A DNA stretch of 64,000 nt from JAGTVG01 sp963820995 (GTDB lineage Bacteria; Bacteroidota; Bacteroidia; Cytophagales; Cyclobacteriaceae): the NCBI GenBank assembly GCA_963820995.1, contig CAWGCL010000001.1:190546-254545 (forward strand). The letters are read 5' to 3'. The position numbers were made by a program, and so were the translations under genes. Numbering within the stretch: the first letter of the stretch is position 1; every line of letters starts with the position of its first letter. Under the pieces are notes generated by a model that was given only the letters and a program-made list of their open reading frames with translations, made no database searches and was not told where the DNA came from. Of this stretch, positions 18,976 to 28,673 are shown piece after piece.

Positions 18976-21252
18976 ATGAATAGCACCAGTTCACCAGAAT
19001 ACCTGCAGGAATTAAACGAAGCGCAAATTAAAGCTGTTCTTAATACTGAAGGTCCTTCTCTAATCATTGCCGGGGCAGGCTCAGGAAAGACCAGGGTGCT
19101 GACCTATCGTATTGCACACCTGATCAGGACACACCAGGTTGATCCCTTCAATATTCTCGCATTGACTTTTACGAATAAGGCTGCAAGCGAAATGCGGGAA
19201 CGTATTGAAAAAATAGTTGGGAATGATGCAAAAAATATCTGGATGGGCACTTTTCATTCCGTTTTTGCCAAAATATTAAGGATAGAAGGCCATCTGATTG
19301 GCTTTCCAAGCAATTTTTCAATTTATGATACCGACGATTCGAAATCCTTATTGAGATCAATCATTAAAGAACTCAATCTGGACGATAAGGTATATAAACC
19401 GAATGTAGTTTATAACAGGATATCTGGCGCAAAGAATAGATTAATTTCATGGCGGGAATATCAAAACAATCCTGTATATAAGGCTGATGACGTAAGTGCT
19501 ATGAAGCCAGAACTGGGGAGGATCTATCAGATCTATGTAGAAAGGTGCTTCAAGGCTTCAGCTATGGATTTTGACGACCTTCTGTTCAATACATATATTC
19601 TTTTTCGTGACCATATTGATGTGCTTAATAAGTATCAGCAATTCTTCCATTATGTGTTGATCGACGAGTTTCAGGATACTAATATTGCACAATATATTAT
19701 CACAAAGAAATTATCAGCAGTTAGACAGAATATCTCGGTAGTGGGTGACGACGCTCAGAGTATTTATGCCTTCCGTGGTGCAGAAATACATAATATATTG
19801 AATCTTGAAAAAGATTTTACCGATCTCAAGGTCTTTAAATTAGAACAGAATTATCGTTCAACGCAAAATATTGTTCATGCGGCCAATTCAGTTATTAAAA
19901 GGAATAAAGCCCAGCTACCAAAAAAATTATGGACAAATAATGCAGAGGGAGACTTGATAGAACTAATAAAAGCCAATTCTGATAACGAAGAAGGCAAACT
20001 GGTCGCTTCTGCTATTTTCGAATCGAAAGCTAATCGGCAGTTGCATAATGAAGACTTTGTAGTATTGTACAGGACAAATAGTCAATCCCGGGCAATTGAA
20101 GAAGCGTTGCGCAGGATGAACATTAAGTACAGGGTCGTGGGAGGCCTCTCCTTCTATCAACGCCGGGAGATCAAAGACCTGTTATGCTACCTTCGTTTTT
20201 CAGTTAACCATAATGACGAAGAAGCGCTTAAGCGAATTATTAACCTGCCTAAAAGAGGTATTGGGGCAGGGACGATAAATAAAATCATTGTTAATGCAAG
20301 TGAGAACCAGCTCAGTCTGTGGGAGGTGATATCCAATATTACCAAATTCGGAACAGGACGCGCAGTGGGAAATATACTTGAATTTTCAAACCTAATTAAG
20401 CGGTTTGAAATTGAAATTCAAAATAAAGATGCTTATGAAGCTTCAAATCTTATTGCTAAAGAATCCGGGCTATTGCGTGAATTGTATGAAGATAAAACCA
20501 TAGAAGGTCTTAACCGGTACGAGAATGTACAGGAATTGCTAAATGCAATCAAAGAGTTTGTTGACAACGAAGAGAATGAGGATAAAAGCCTGTCATCTTT
20601 TCTTCAATCCGTGGCATTGATCACTAACCTTGATGAAGATGATGAGGAAGATCAGGACAGGGTAACTCTGATGACCATACATATGGCCAAAGGGCTGGAA
20701 TTTAACCAGGTATTTATTGTTGGTATGGAAGAAGATCTTTTCCCTTCTCAAATGATGCTATCCAGCAGAGCTGACCTGGAAGAAGAAAGAAGGTTGTTCT
20801 ACGTGGCAATGACCCGCGCCAGGATTAAGCTCGTACTGTCGTATGCAATAACCCGGTACCGTTTCGGGAGACTGAAAAGTTGTGACCCAAGCAGGTTTAT
20901 TGATGATATCGACCCACAATATATTAAAATTACGAGAAGTGCATTCCCAAAGATTGAAAACAATATATTATCTTCACCTTTTTCAAGACAGAGTACAAGT
21001 AGCTATGCAAGTAACCTTAAAAAGACAATAAACAAGATGCCTGTTAAAAAGCATACGCCATCTCCTGGATTTCAACCTAGTGATACAACATATCTTGAAA
21101 AAGGAATGAAAGTCGAGCATCTCAAATTCGGATATGGAAAGGTAATAGAAATGGATATGGATGGAGCCAATAAAAAGGCTAAAGTAAAATTTGATAATTT
21201 TGGGGAGAAAACATTATTGCTTACTTTTGCAAAGCTCAGGATATGTAATTAA
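18976..21252 (+). CDS. UvrD/PcrA-type ATP-dependent 3'-5' DNA helicase
   Basis: Superfamily 1A helicase for DNA repair and replication restart, 758 residues. Motifs in order: Q-motif LNEAQIKAV, Walker A IAGAGSGKTRVLTYR (about 31-45), Ia ALTFTNKAASEM, II DEFQDTN, III VVGDDAQSIYAFRGA, IV LEQNYRS, V TLMTIHMAKGLEF, VI EEERRLFYVAMTRAR. The last 50 residues (MKVEHLKFGYGKVIEMD...) form the Tudor-like C-terminal domain of PcrA/UvrD, which in PcrA contacts RNA polymerase. uvrD and pcrA are the likely symbols; I leave it blank as the two cannot be separated here. Confidence 0.95.
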   Translation: MNSTSSPEYLQELNEAQIKAVLNTEGPSLIIAGAGSGKTRVLTYRIAHLIRTHQVDPFNILALTFTNKAASEMRERIEKIVGNDAKNIWMGTFHSVFAKILRIEGHLIGFPSNFSIYDTDDSKSLLRSIIKELNLDDKVYKPNVVYNRISGAKNRLISWREYQNNPVYKADDVSAMKPELGRIYQIYVERCFKASAMDFDDLLFNTYILFRDHIDVLNKYQQFFHYVLIDEFQDTNIAQYIITKKLSAVRQNISVVGDDAQSIYAFRGAEIHNILNLEKDFTDLKVFKLEQNYRSTQNIVHAANSVIKRNKAQLPKKLWTNNAEGDLIELIKANSDNEEGKLVASAIFESKANRQLHNEDFVVLYRTNSQSRAIEEALRRMNIKYRVVGGLSFYQRREIKDLLCYLRFSVNHNDEEALKRIINLPKRGIGAGTINKIIVNASENQLSLWEVISNITKFGTGRAVGNILEFSNLIKRFEIEIQNKDAYEASNLIAKESGLLRELYEDKTIEGLNRYENVQELLNAIKEFVDNEENEDKSLSSFLQSVALITNLDEDDEEDQDRVTLMTIHMAKGLEFNQVFIVGMEEDLFPSQMMLSSRADLEEERRLFYVAMTRARIKLVLSYAITRYRFGRLKSCDPSRFIDDIDPQYIKITRSAFPKIENNILSSPFSRQSTSSYASNLKKTINKMPVKKHTPSPGFQPSDTTYLEKGMKVEHLKFGYGKVIEMDMDGANKKAKVKFDNFGEKTLLLTFAKLRICN

Positions 21253-21288
21253 TCCTCATAAATAAATAGCTCACCTAAACATATAGGA

Positions 21289-21945
21289 ATGAATGAATAT
21301 AATACGCAGAGAAATCCCTTGATCTTGAAGGAATATGGGAGAAATGTGCAGATGCTTGTAGATTACCTTATGGAAATTGAGGACATTGATAAAAGAAATG
21401 CCAGCGCTAAAGCCCTTGTTGATCTTATGAAACAGATTAATCCCGCTGTAAAAGAAGGAAGTGAAGACACTCAGAAGCTTTGGGATGACTTGTTTATCAT
21501 GTCTGACTTTAAATTGGAAATAGATAGCCCCTTTCCGATACCAGATAAAGAACTCCTTTTAAAGAAACCAGATGTATTGGGCTATAGAGACAAGAAAATA
21601 ATGTTTAAGCATTATGGCCTGAACATTCAATTAATGGTCGATCATGCATTGACCCTTGAGGATCCCAAAGATCAGGAAGATGCTGTCATTTATATTGGAA
21701 GACTAATGAAAAGTTTCGCCAGTATCTGGAACAAGGACAATTTGGATGATGCTGTAATACTTCATAATATTAGGGATTTATCCGGTGGAAAACTCGACAT
21801 TGATCTTGACAAAGTAAAAGAAAATAACCTGTTCAATAACCTCGTCAGAGAAAAACCAAAGAGCTATTCTAACAACAACGACCGAGATAGAGATAGAGAT
21901 AGAGATAGAGGACGAAACAAAAGACCCAGAAGAAAAAGAAATTAA
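21289..21945 (+). CDS. DUF4290 family protein
   Basis: A 218-residue protein of the DUF4290 family, known mainly from Bacteroidota. Two similar helical halves can be seen (LILKEYGRNVQMLVDYLMEIED and KIMFKHYGLNIQLMVDHALTLED), so the fold is an internal duplication. The tail is RDRDRDRDRGRNKRPRRKRN, encoded by a GAGATA hexanucleotide repeat, and suggests nucleic-acid binding. Its stop codon shares one base with the murA start, so the two are translationally coupled, which is the usual arrangement. Molecular role unknown. Confidence 0.85.
   Translation: MNEYNTQRNPLILKEYGRNVQMLVDYLMEIEDIDKRNASAKALVDLMKQINPAVKEGSEDTQKLWDDLFIMSDFKLEIDSPFPIPDKELLLKKPDVLGYRDKKIMFKHYGLNIQLMVDHALTLEDPKDQEDAVIYIGRLMKSFASIWNKDNLDDAVILHNIRDLSGGKLDIDLDKVKENNLFNNLVREKPKSYSNNNDRDRDRDRDRGRNKRPRRKRN
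21884..21910 (+). repeat. GAGATA hexanucleotide tandem repeat inside DUF4290
   Basis: Four consecutive GAGATA units plus a partial one. It encodes the Arg-Asp repeat of the DUF4290 tail, and copy-number changes stay in frame. Confidence 0.85.
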
Positions 21946-23255
21946 TGCTTTCTTTTAGAATTGAAGGCGGCCAAATATTAAATGGTGACATCACTCCCCA
22001 AGGGGCAAAGAATGAAGCTCTCCAGATAATTAGTGCTACATTACTTACTTCTGAGCCTGTTAAAATTCATAATATTCCTGATATCAGGGATGTAAATGCA
22101 CTTATCGATATTCTTGGAGATCTTGGCGTATCAATTGAAAAAAATAAGACGGGGAGCTACATTTTCCGTGCGGAAGACTTAGATATCTCCTACCTTGAAA
22201 CAGAAACTTATAAACAGAAAGCCTCAACTTTAAGGGGATCAATAATGATCCTTGGCCCTTTGCTGGCAAGGTATAAGAATGCAAAAATTCCCAAACCGGG
22301 AGGTGATAAAATTGGAAGGAGAAGGCTGGATACTCATTTTTTCGGGTTTGAGAAACTAGGTGCCAAGTTCAATTACGATAAAAGTCAGGATTATTTCTCA
22401 ATAGATGCTACAAATCTTAAAGGCAACTATATGCTTCTTGATGAGGCATCCGTAACAGGTACTGCCAATATTCTTATGGCTGCGTCCCTTGCTAAGGGAA
22501 AGACCGTGATTTATAATGCAGCCTGCGAACCGTATATACAGCAGCTTTGTAGGATGCTGAATTCAATGGGGGCTGACATCAGTGGCATAGGAAGTAATAT
22601 GCTTACCATTAATGGTGTTAAATCATTGCATGGAACAGCGCACACCTTACATCCTGACATGATAGAGATAGGAAGTTTTATTGGCTTAGCTGCAATGACC
22701 TGTTCTGAAATTACTATTAAAAATGTATTCAGGGAGCACCTCGGTCTTATTCCGGAAGTATTCAACCGTTTAGGCATACAGGTCGAATTCAAGGAAAACG
22801 ATCTTATAATACCTGCTCACGATCATTATGAAATTGAAACCTTCATTGATGGTTCGATAATGACGATCTCGGATGCAATCTGGCCAGGATTTTCACCTGA
22901 TTTGTTAAGCATTGCCCTTGTAGTTGCCACGCAGGCTAAAGGTACCGTACTGATACATCAGAAAATGTTTGAAAGCAGGCTGTTTTTTGTCGATAAACTG
23001 ATCGATATGGGTGCGCAGATCATTTTATGTGATCCTCACAGGGCCACGGTAATTGGACTCGATAGAAAATTTACATTAAAGGGTATTCAAATGAGTTCTC
23101 CTGATATACGCGCTGGTGTAGCTCTTCTTATAGCGGCCCTGACAGCTGAAGGCACAAGCATTATATCAAACGTGGAACAGATCGACCGCGGTTACCAGTT
23201 TATTGATAAACGGTTAAATGCGCTTGGGGCTAAGATCGTCAGACTGGAAAACTGA
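21945..23255 (+). CDS. murA: UDP-N-acetylglucosamine 1-carboxyvinyltransferase, Asp-type active site
   Basis: First committed step of peptidoglycan synthesis: transfers enolpyruvate from PEP to UDP-GlcNAc. It has 436 residues, normal. Lys22-Asn23 in GAKNEAL match the E. coli substrate-binding Lys22-Asn23. In the mobile active-site loop, where E. coli reads PGGCTIGARPVDLH, this protein reads PGGDKIGRRRLDTH, so the fosfomycin-target Cys115 is replaced by Asp121. The known consequence of that change in Mycobacterium, Chlamydia and Borrelia is fosfomycin insensitivity with activity retained. C-terminal SNVEQIDRGYQFIDKRL matches the family end. Overlaps the DUF4290 stop by one base. Confidence 0.95.
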   Translation: MLSFRIEGGQILNGDITPQGAKNEALQIISATLLTSEPVKIHNIPDIRDVNALIDILGDLGVSIEKNKTGSYIFRAEDLDISYLETETYKQKASTLRGSIMILGPLLARYKNAKIPKPGGDKIGRRRLDTHFFGFEKLGAKFNYDKSQDYFSIDATNLKGNYMLLDEASVTGTANILMAASLAKGKTVIYNAACEPYIQQLCRMLNSMGADISGIGSNMLTINGVKSLHGTAHTLHPDMIEIGSFIGLAAMTCSEITIKNVFREHLGLIPEVFNRLGIQVEFKENDLIIPAHDHYEIETFIDGSIMTISDAIWPGFSPDLLSIALVVATQAKGTVLIHQKMFESRLFFVDKLIDMGAQIILCDPHRATVIGLDRKFTLKGIQMSSPDIRAGVALLIAALTAEGTSIISNVEQIDRGYQFIDKRLNALGAKIVRLEN

Positions 23256-23263
23256 TAAATTTA

Positions 23264-24388
23264 TCAGGTATAATTATTTAGCATAACAGGCATTACCAGC
23301 ATAAGTAAGTCTTCACCATCACCTTGTTCTTTTGGAACGATCAATCCGGCACGATTAGATTCAGATAACTTTAATAACACTTCCGAACTTTCTATGTTTG
23401 AGAGCATTTCTATCAGAAATCTTGCATTAAATCCAATAACAATATCTTCTCCATCATGTTCACAGCTCAGACGCTCGTTGGCCTCATTCGAAAAATCTAG
23501 ATCCTCCGCTGAAATTTGCAACTCGCTACCAGTAATCTTTAGCTTAACCTGGTTGGTGGTTTTGTTGGCATAAATTGCAATACGTTTAAGGGAACTCAGA
23601 AATTCCATGCGGTTTATCGTCATAATGTTATCATTGTCTGCAGGAATTACATTCTCATAATCCGGATACCTTTCATCTATCAGGCGGCATATCATTCGAA
23701 CATGGCTAAATTCAAAAAACGCATTCGATAAATTATATTCTACTGAAACACTTGAGTTTTCAGCTGGCAACACATTTTTTAATAGATTTAAGGCCTTCCT
23801 TGGAATGATTATTGCATTTTGATTATCAGAGGATATGTCACTTCTCTGGTACTTAATAAGCCTGTGTCCATCAGTTGCAACAAAGGTAGAATTGCCTTCA
23901 TCAATATTAAGATAAACACCGGTCATAGCAGGTCGTAATTCATCATTACTGGTTGCAAAAATAGTATTTGATATAGCTGCCGAAAGGACCTCAGAAGACA
24001 TTTCAACAGAAAATCCATCACTTACATTTGGTACCTTAGGAAAATCTGTGGCATTTTCCCCTGATAATTTATATCGGCCATTATCTGAATTAATTTCTAT
24101 ACTGTAAGACTCCTCATCAATGGAAAAAGTCACAGGCTGTTCAGGCAAATTTTTGAGTGTATCTAATAATATTTTTGCGGGTACAGCAATGCTTCCGGTT
24201 TCTTTTGCTTCAACTTCGATCTCGGTGATCATTGAGGTTTGCAGATCTGATGCCGTTATTGTCAGTTTACCCGATTCAATTTCAAATAAAAAGTTTTCAA
24301 GTATTGGCACTACAGGATTGGTCGTGATCACCCCATTGATGTTTTGAAGTTCCTTAAGCAGTGCTGATGATGTAACAATGAATTTCAT
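23264..24388 (-). CDS. dnaN: DNA polymerase III beta sliding clamp
   Basis: Ring-shaped processivity factor of the replicative polymerase, 374 residues, three clamp domains of about 120 residues each. Visible: MKFIVTSSALLKELQNI start, PILENFLFE, TGVYLNIDEGNSTFVATDGHRL in domain 2, and the C-terminal LLMLVMPVMLNNYT, the family's M-P-M-x-L hydrophobic-pocket tail. It converges on murA with 8 bases between the stops. No dnaA or origin-like repeat cluster is beside it. Confidence 0.96.
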   Translation of the reverse strand: MKFIVTSSALLKELQNINGVITTNPVVPILENFLFEIESGKLTITASDLQTSMITEIEVEAKETGSIAVPAKILLDTLKNLPEQPVTFSIDEESYSIEINSDNGRYKLSGENATDFPKVPNVSDGFSVEMSSEVLSAAISNTIFATSNDELRPAMTGVYLNIDEGNSTFVATDGHRLIKYQRSDISSDNQNAIIIPRKALNLLKNVLPAENSSVSVEYNLSNAFFEFSHVRMICRLIDERYPDYENVIPADNDNIMTINRMEFLSSLKRIAIYANKTTNQVKLKITGSELQISAEDLDFSNEANERLSCEHDGEDIVIGFNARFLIEMLSNIESSEVLLKLSESNRAGLIVPKEQGDGEDLLMLVMPVMLNNYT

Positions 24389-24556
24389 ATTGTCTGAAAA
24401 ATATATGTGTGAATTTATCAGTTAAAGTTATAAATATTATTCTAAATAATTATTAAAATGGATATCCCTAAATATAATCTTTATTAATATTGTATTCAAC
24501 ACAAATAAAGGGATATATTTTAATTTATCTTATTAATTAGATCAATTTGAAGCATT

Positions 24557-25369
24557 ATGCTGGATAAAATCAAGGAAACTACAAAATTCATAAAAAATAT
24601 TGTGAATGAAGATCCCCAGATAGGAATAATTTTAGGTACGGGATTGGGGGCTCTGGTAAATGAAATAAACATTAACATAACAATTCCTTACGAAAACCTA
24701 CCAAATTTCCCGGTTTCAACTGTGGAGAGCCATTCGGGTAAATTGATCTTTGGAACACTTGGGGGGAAACGAGTGGTCGTAATGCAGGGAAGATTTCATT
24801 ATTATGAAGGGTATGATATGCAACAGATCACATTTCCTGTACGGGTAATGAAATTTTTAGGAATTGAAAAACTGTTTATTTCAAATGCTTCCGGGGGCTT
24901 AAGGAACGACCAGGAAATCAGTGATCTTATGATTCTAAATGATCACATCAGCCTGTTGCCTGACAATCCATTGCGTGGAAAAAATCTGGATGAATTGGGG
25001 CCACGTTTCCCGGACATGAGTGATGCCTATGACAAAAATTTGATCACTAAGGCACTTGAAATAGCTAATAAAAATAATATAAAAGTTCATACTGGTGTAT
25101 ATGCCGCTGTACCAGGCCCAAATCTTGAAACACCGGCTGAATACAAATACCTGAGCATAATCGGAGCTGATGCGGTAGGTATGTCGACAATACCTGAAAA
25201 TCTGGTAGCCAGGCAGATGGGCATACCTTGTTTTGCCATCTCTGTGATCACCGATATAGGTGTTGAAGGAAAGATAAAGAAAGTGACAGTAGAGGAAGTT
25301 ATAGATGCTGCTGCAAGGGCTGAGCCCAGGATGACACTACTTATGAAAGAACTGATCAGTTCAATCTGA
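24557..25369 (+). CDS. Purine nucleoside phosphorylase (trimeric type)
   Basis: Phosphorolysis of purine nucleosides in salvage, 270 residues. The nucleoside phosphorylase I (PNP/MTAP) signatures are visible: IGIILGTGLGALV (phosphate loop), ESHSGKLIFG, MQGRFHYYEGY, SNASGGLR, YAAVPGPNLETPAEY, ADAVGMSTIPE. The GMSTIPE block, in place of GMSTVPE, is the purine-site Met region. Probable symbol punA/deoD2. Monocistronic, between convergent neighbours. Confidence 0.94.
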   Translation: MLDKIKETTKFIKNIVNEDPQIGIILGTGLGALVNEININITIPYENLPNFPVSTVESHSGKLIFGTLGGKRVVVMQGRFHYYEGYDMQQITFPVRVMKFLGIEKLFISNASGGLRNDQEISDLMILNDHISLLPDNPLRGKNLDELGPRFPDMSDAYDKNLITKALEIANKNNIKVHTGVYAAVPGPNLETPAEYKYLSIIGADAVGMSTIPENLVARQMGIPCFAISVITDIGVEGKIKKVTVEEVIDAAARAEPRMTLLMKELISSI

Positions 25370-25397
25370 GAATAAATGTTAATTTTGAGATTTTAAT

Positions 25398-25423
25398 AAC
25401 TCCGGGTCAAGTCACAAGGAGTT
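25398..25423. terminator. Weak hairpin between the nucleoside phosphorylase and the Bat cluster
   Basis: AACTCC and GGAGTT flank a 14-base loop between two convergent genes. The stem is short and the T-run weak, so its role as terminator is uncertain. Confidence 0.3.
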
Positions 25424-25462
25424 TCATTTGCGTAGCCTGTTAATTATAAAACAGCCATTACC

Positions 25463-26515
25463 CTAATCCTGTAATACATTTCCAATGAAAGTGGATTTCA
25501 GCCCGATCCAGACAATTAAAAGAATAATCGCCCAGGTAAGGTATATCATATAATAATCCTGCGTATCCTTAAATCTCGTTTCTTTGATTTCCGCTTTCTC
25601 ATACTGATCGATCAAGGAAAAAACGTTATCAAGAGCTTCATTGTCAGACACCCTGTAAAATTCGCCATCGCCTAGCTCAGCTATCTTCCTGAGATTGGTT
25701 TCATCAAGAGTGTTTTCTACATACCGTGTTCGTCCGAAAAAATCCTTTCCGAATGGCACCCTTCCTTCTTTTCCAATGGCGATAGTATAGATCCTGATAT
25801 TAAACGATCTGGCAAGTTCCGCCGCGGTGATCGGGTCAATATTTCCAGCTGTATTATCTCCATCGCTTAATAATATCAAAACTTTTGATTTTGAATCAGA
25901 ATCTCTCATCCTGTTAGTCCCAACTGCCAGTGCACTACCAATTGCCGTCCCGCGATTCTCGATCATATCAAAATCAAGCTCTTCAATATGTGCTTTTAAG
26001 AGGTCATAATCAAGGGTAAGGGGCGACAAGGAATAAGCATCCCCTGAAAAGATTACGATTCCTATTCGATCTTGAAATCTTCCCTGGATAAACTTAAGAG
26101 CCGTTTCTTTGGCAGCTTCCAATCGGTTTGGTTTGAAATCTTCAATCTGCATACTCTCAGAAATATCAATGACTAGCATAATGTCTATCCCTTCTGTCCA
26201 TTGCTCAACTTTTTCATTGGTCTTCTGAGGACGTGCTATACTAATGATGATAAGTGCGAGGATCATTGAGATTAAAACATCAGGGATGAACCTCAGTAAA
26301 CTTGCTGGCTTCCATTTCAAGCTACTTTTAGGCAATGCAATGAGTAACTTCTGTTTCAATCTGGCCTGGACAATATATTTAATTAATAGTACCACAGGTA
26401 CTGCCCAGAGAAACCATAATACTTGCTTATATTCCCAGGAAAAATTCTGGAAAGTGGCGGGATAGAACCAATCAAGACTATACCAAACAGCAGGAAATAA
26501 ACTTTGACTATCCAT
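25463..26515 (-). CDS. BatA-like von Willebrand factor A membrane protein
   Basis: A 350-residue membrane protein with a vWA domain, as in BatA/BatB of the Bacteroidota aerotolerance (Bat) loci. Two N-terminal membrane segments (LWFLWAVPVVLLIKYIV and VLISMILALIIISIA), then the vWA domain with MIDAS residues D-x-S-x-S in LVIDISESMQ, the Thr region SPLTLDY and the Asp of ILLSDGDNT. A last hydrophobic helix (YMIYLTWAIILLIVWIGL) anchors the C-terminus. It overlaps the upstream gene by 8 bases. Usually partnered with a MoxR AAA+ ATPase, which is missing here. Confidence 0.9.
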   Translation of the reverse strand: MDSQSLFPAVWYSLDWFYPATFQNFSWEYKQVLWFLWAVPVVLLIKYIVQARLKQKLLIALPKSSLKWKPASLLRFIPDVLISMILALIIISIARPQKTNEKVEQWTEGIDIMLVIDISESMQIEDFKPNRLEAAKETALKFIQGRFQDRIGIVIFSGDAYSLSPLTLDYDLLKAHIEELDFDMIENRGTAIGSALAVGTNRMRDSDSKSKVLILLSDGDNTAGNIDPITAAELARSFNIRIYTIAIGKEGRVPFGKDFFGRTRYVENTLDETNLRKIAELGDGEFYRVSDNEALDNVFSLIDQYEKAEIKETRFKDTQDYYMIYLTWAIILLIVWIGLKSTFIGNVLQD

Positions 26516-27399
26516 TTCTTAGTTCTTTAAGTCTTACATCATAGCGTTCAATGGAATATTCCAGGAGTTTCTCAAAATGTTCATGGAGTGGTTTCTCTTT
26601 AATATTACCATATATATACCGGTCGATAGACCTTAAATTTTCCTTAAGTCTTTGATCAGCATGCAGCCCGATCAATTCCTTGGTTGTAAGTTTTGTATAA
26701 GGTTCCATTTCTAACTTTTCCATATACTTTTTCCAGTCTCCCAATATATCCTCCGGGTCAACACCAGCCCTATTGTCCCGCAGTGCCTCTAATTTCAAAT
26801 AAAACTTATTTACAAATCGCTTGTGTATTCTCCTCATAATGAGGATCCTGATCCATCTTGATAATCTTTTGCCAAAGAACATAAGCCCGATTAGCGCAGC
26901 CAAAAGTAATGCGCCGAAGATTATCATGAAAACCGGGTAATTAAACTTATCAGAGATCTCAAAAAAAGAAGTATTTTCTTTAAGTTTAACTGAATCAGGC
27001 ATCTCCTGAATAATGTAGAATAAGATTAATAGAATCCGGCGAGGTATAAATTGCGGTGCTATCTTCTTCCTGCTTAATGTACACCGGCAATTGAAGATAT
27101 TGTACAGAGTCAATTTCAAAAGTTGATAAATAATATATGACGCTATCAAAACTTGAAACACTGTCAGAGGTGGTCTGAAAATACTCCCTTTTATGATATT
27201 CAAAAGGTTGATAATCATGAGTTGAATCCGGAAAGATGATGTTATATGACCTTGGATACAATACCGATAAGCTATATGGTACTTCTTCCCCAATTTTCAC
27301 AGTGTCTTTTAAAAAAGATCCTTGGATGGAGACCTCTTGTCCATGGACAGAGAAATAAAAAACCAGCAATAATGACAATATGCCTATTCTCTTAAACAA
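26508..27399 (-). CDS. Bat-cluster membrane protein with periplasmic N-domain, frameshifted near 26997
   Basis: The middle gene of the DUF58-X-BatA cluster. The start at 27399 gives a signal peptide (MFKRIGILSLLLVFYFSVHGQ) and a beta-rich periplasmic domain. That frame stops at 26995; the next frame, DSVKLKENTSFFEISDKF, carries on with a membrane helix (VFMIIFGALLLAALIGLMFF) and a basic cytoplasmic tail to 26508. Removing one base near 26995-27002 yields one protein of about 296 residues. Equivalent uncharacterised genes (sometimes labelled BatD- or DUF4381-like) sit at this place in Bat loci. It overlaps DUF58 by 8 bases and BatA by 8, so the three are one operon. Confidence 0.72.
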
Positions 27400-28277
27400 A
27401 TCTCTTCGCTTTATTTCTAACCTTAAATAATTTTATCAGTTTCGGCACATAATCTTCATTGGTGTCTATAGAAAGATAGTTGGCATTTTGTTTACGACAC
27501 AGGTTCTCAAGTTCAATCTTATTACCGCTAAATGTATTATGCAATCCTTGCCGAAAATTACCAGATGATGTATTCATCCATAGAACCTTGCCACTTTCCT
27601 TATCATATAATGGAACAATACCCAATTTGGGCAAGTCTGTTTCCCTTCTGTCGGATATATGAATGGCTACTAGATCATGCTTCCTTGCCAGTGCTTTCAT
27701 ATTGTTTTCAAACCCCTCATCTATAAAATCTGAGATAAAAATTACTATGCTCTTTCGTTTAAGCCGGTTTAAAGTATATAATATGGCCCGGCTAATATCT
27801 GTCTTAAGGGATTGGGGCTGTAAATTAAAAATCTCACTAAATATCCGATAAGCATGTTTAACTCCTTTCGTTGGCTTTACATACTTTTCCTTTTGATCGG
27901 AAAAACATATTAAACCCACCTGGCTTGATTCCTTTAAGGCAGATAACGCTAACACAGCACATATTTCTTTGGCGATCTGAATTTTCTGTTTGCCCTGGAT
28001 TGCCAATTTCCTGTGAGGCACTAACATCCAGTACAAAAAAGACGGTTTGCTCCTTCTCTTCCTTGAAAGTTTTTACATAAGTACCATGTCCCTTCGCTGA
28101 TACGTGCCAGTCGATCGATCGAACATCATCACCGTATTGATATGCCCTTACATCGTCAAATTCAAGGCCACTTCCTTTAAATACAGAGTGGAAGTTACCC
28201 TGCATATGAGAGTTGATTGCCTTCCTGACAGTAATTTCATATTTACGAAGCTTTTTGAGAAGCTCCTTCATAGGCAC
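27392..28277 (-). CDS. DUF58 (vWA-like) protein, frameshifted near 27993
   Basis: DUF58 protein, first gene of the leftward Bat-type operon. From MPMKELLKKLRKYEI (28277) it shows the diagnostic GLEFDDVRAYQYGDDVR and IDWHVSAKG blocks and the vWA-like strand VFFVLDVSASQEIG. It then changes frame and continues KIQIAKEICAVLALSALK ... IVIFISDFIDEGFE to 27392. An extra base in the CCAGGGC stretch at 27992-27997 explains the break. Joined length about 294 residues, normal. Family role: cytosolic partner of MoxR-type ATPases in envelope stress or maturation systems; details unknown. Confidence 0.85.
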
Positions 28278-28320
28278 TTTTTATCTTTAAAATTAGAACT
28301 TATTTGAGTAATTTTCGGTC

Positions 28321-28662
28321 ATGAAAAAAACTTTTTTATTAGTACTGATTATAGTTTTAATCAATTGCGTGGGCAAAGATAAGCCACCTGAAGGAATCAT
28401 GTCGAAACAAGAGATGGTTTCTTTTCTGATTGATTTACATATTATGGAGGCTAAAATTACTACTGTCCGGTTCCCAAATGATTCCGTAAAAATCATTTTC
28501 CCCGAAATAGAAAAAGAACTTTTTGAAAAACACAATGTTTCTGATTCGGTATATTTCAAGAGCTATCAGTATTATCTTAATAATATGTTTGACATGGAAG
28601 AGATATATACAGCGGTGGTAGACAGCCTCAGCCTCAGAGAAAGAGTGTCAAGTAAAAAATGA
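28321..28662 (+). CDS. DUF4296 lipoprotein
   Basis: A small lipoprotein of 113 residues (signal MKKTFLLVLIIVLINC, lipobox VLINC). The mature part is a helical DUF4296 domain with the characteristic LIDLHIMEAKI and DSVYFKSYQYYLNNMF segments. The family is restricted to Bacteroidota and has no known activity. It is 11 bases upstream of mutS2 and divergent from DUF58, 43 bases away. Confidence 0.85.
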   Translation: MKKTFLLVLIIVLINCVGKDKPPEGIMSKQEMVSFLIDLHIMEAKITTVRFPNDSVKIIFPEIEKELFEKHNVSDSVYFKSYQYYLNNMFDMEEIYTAVVDSLSLRERVSSKK

Positions 28663-28673
28663 TCTGACAGGGA

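Noticed and set aside
23264..24388. Replication origin near dnaN
   Set aside because: No dnaA, no cluster of DnaA boxes and no AT-rich unwinding element arrangement were seen beside dnaN; the neighbours are murA and a phosphorylase.
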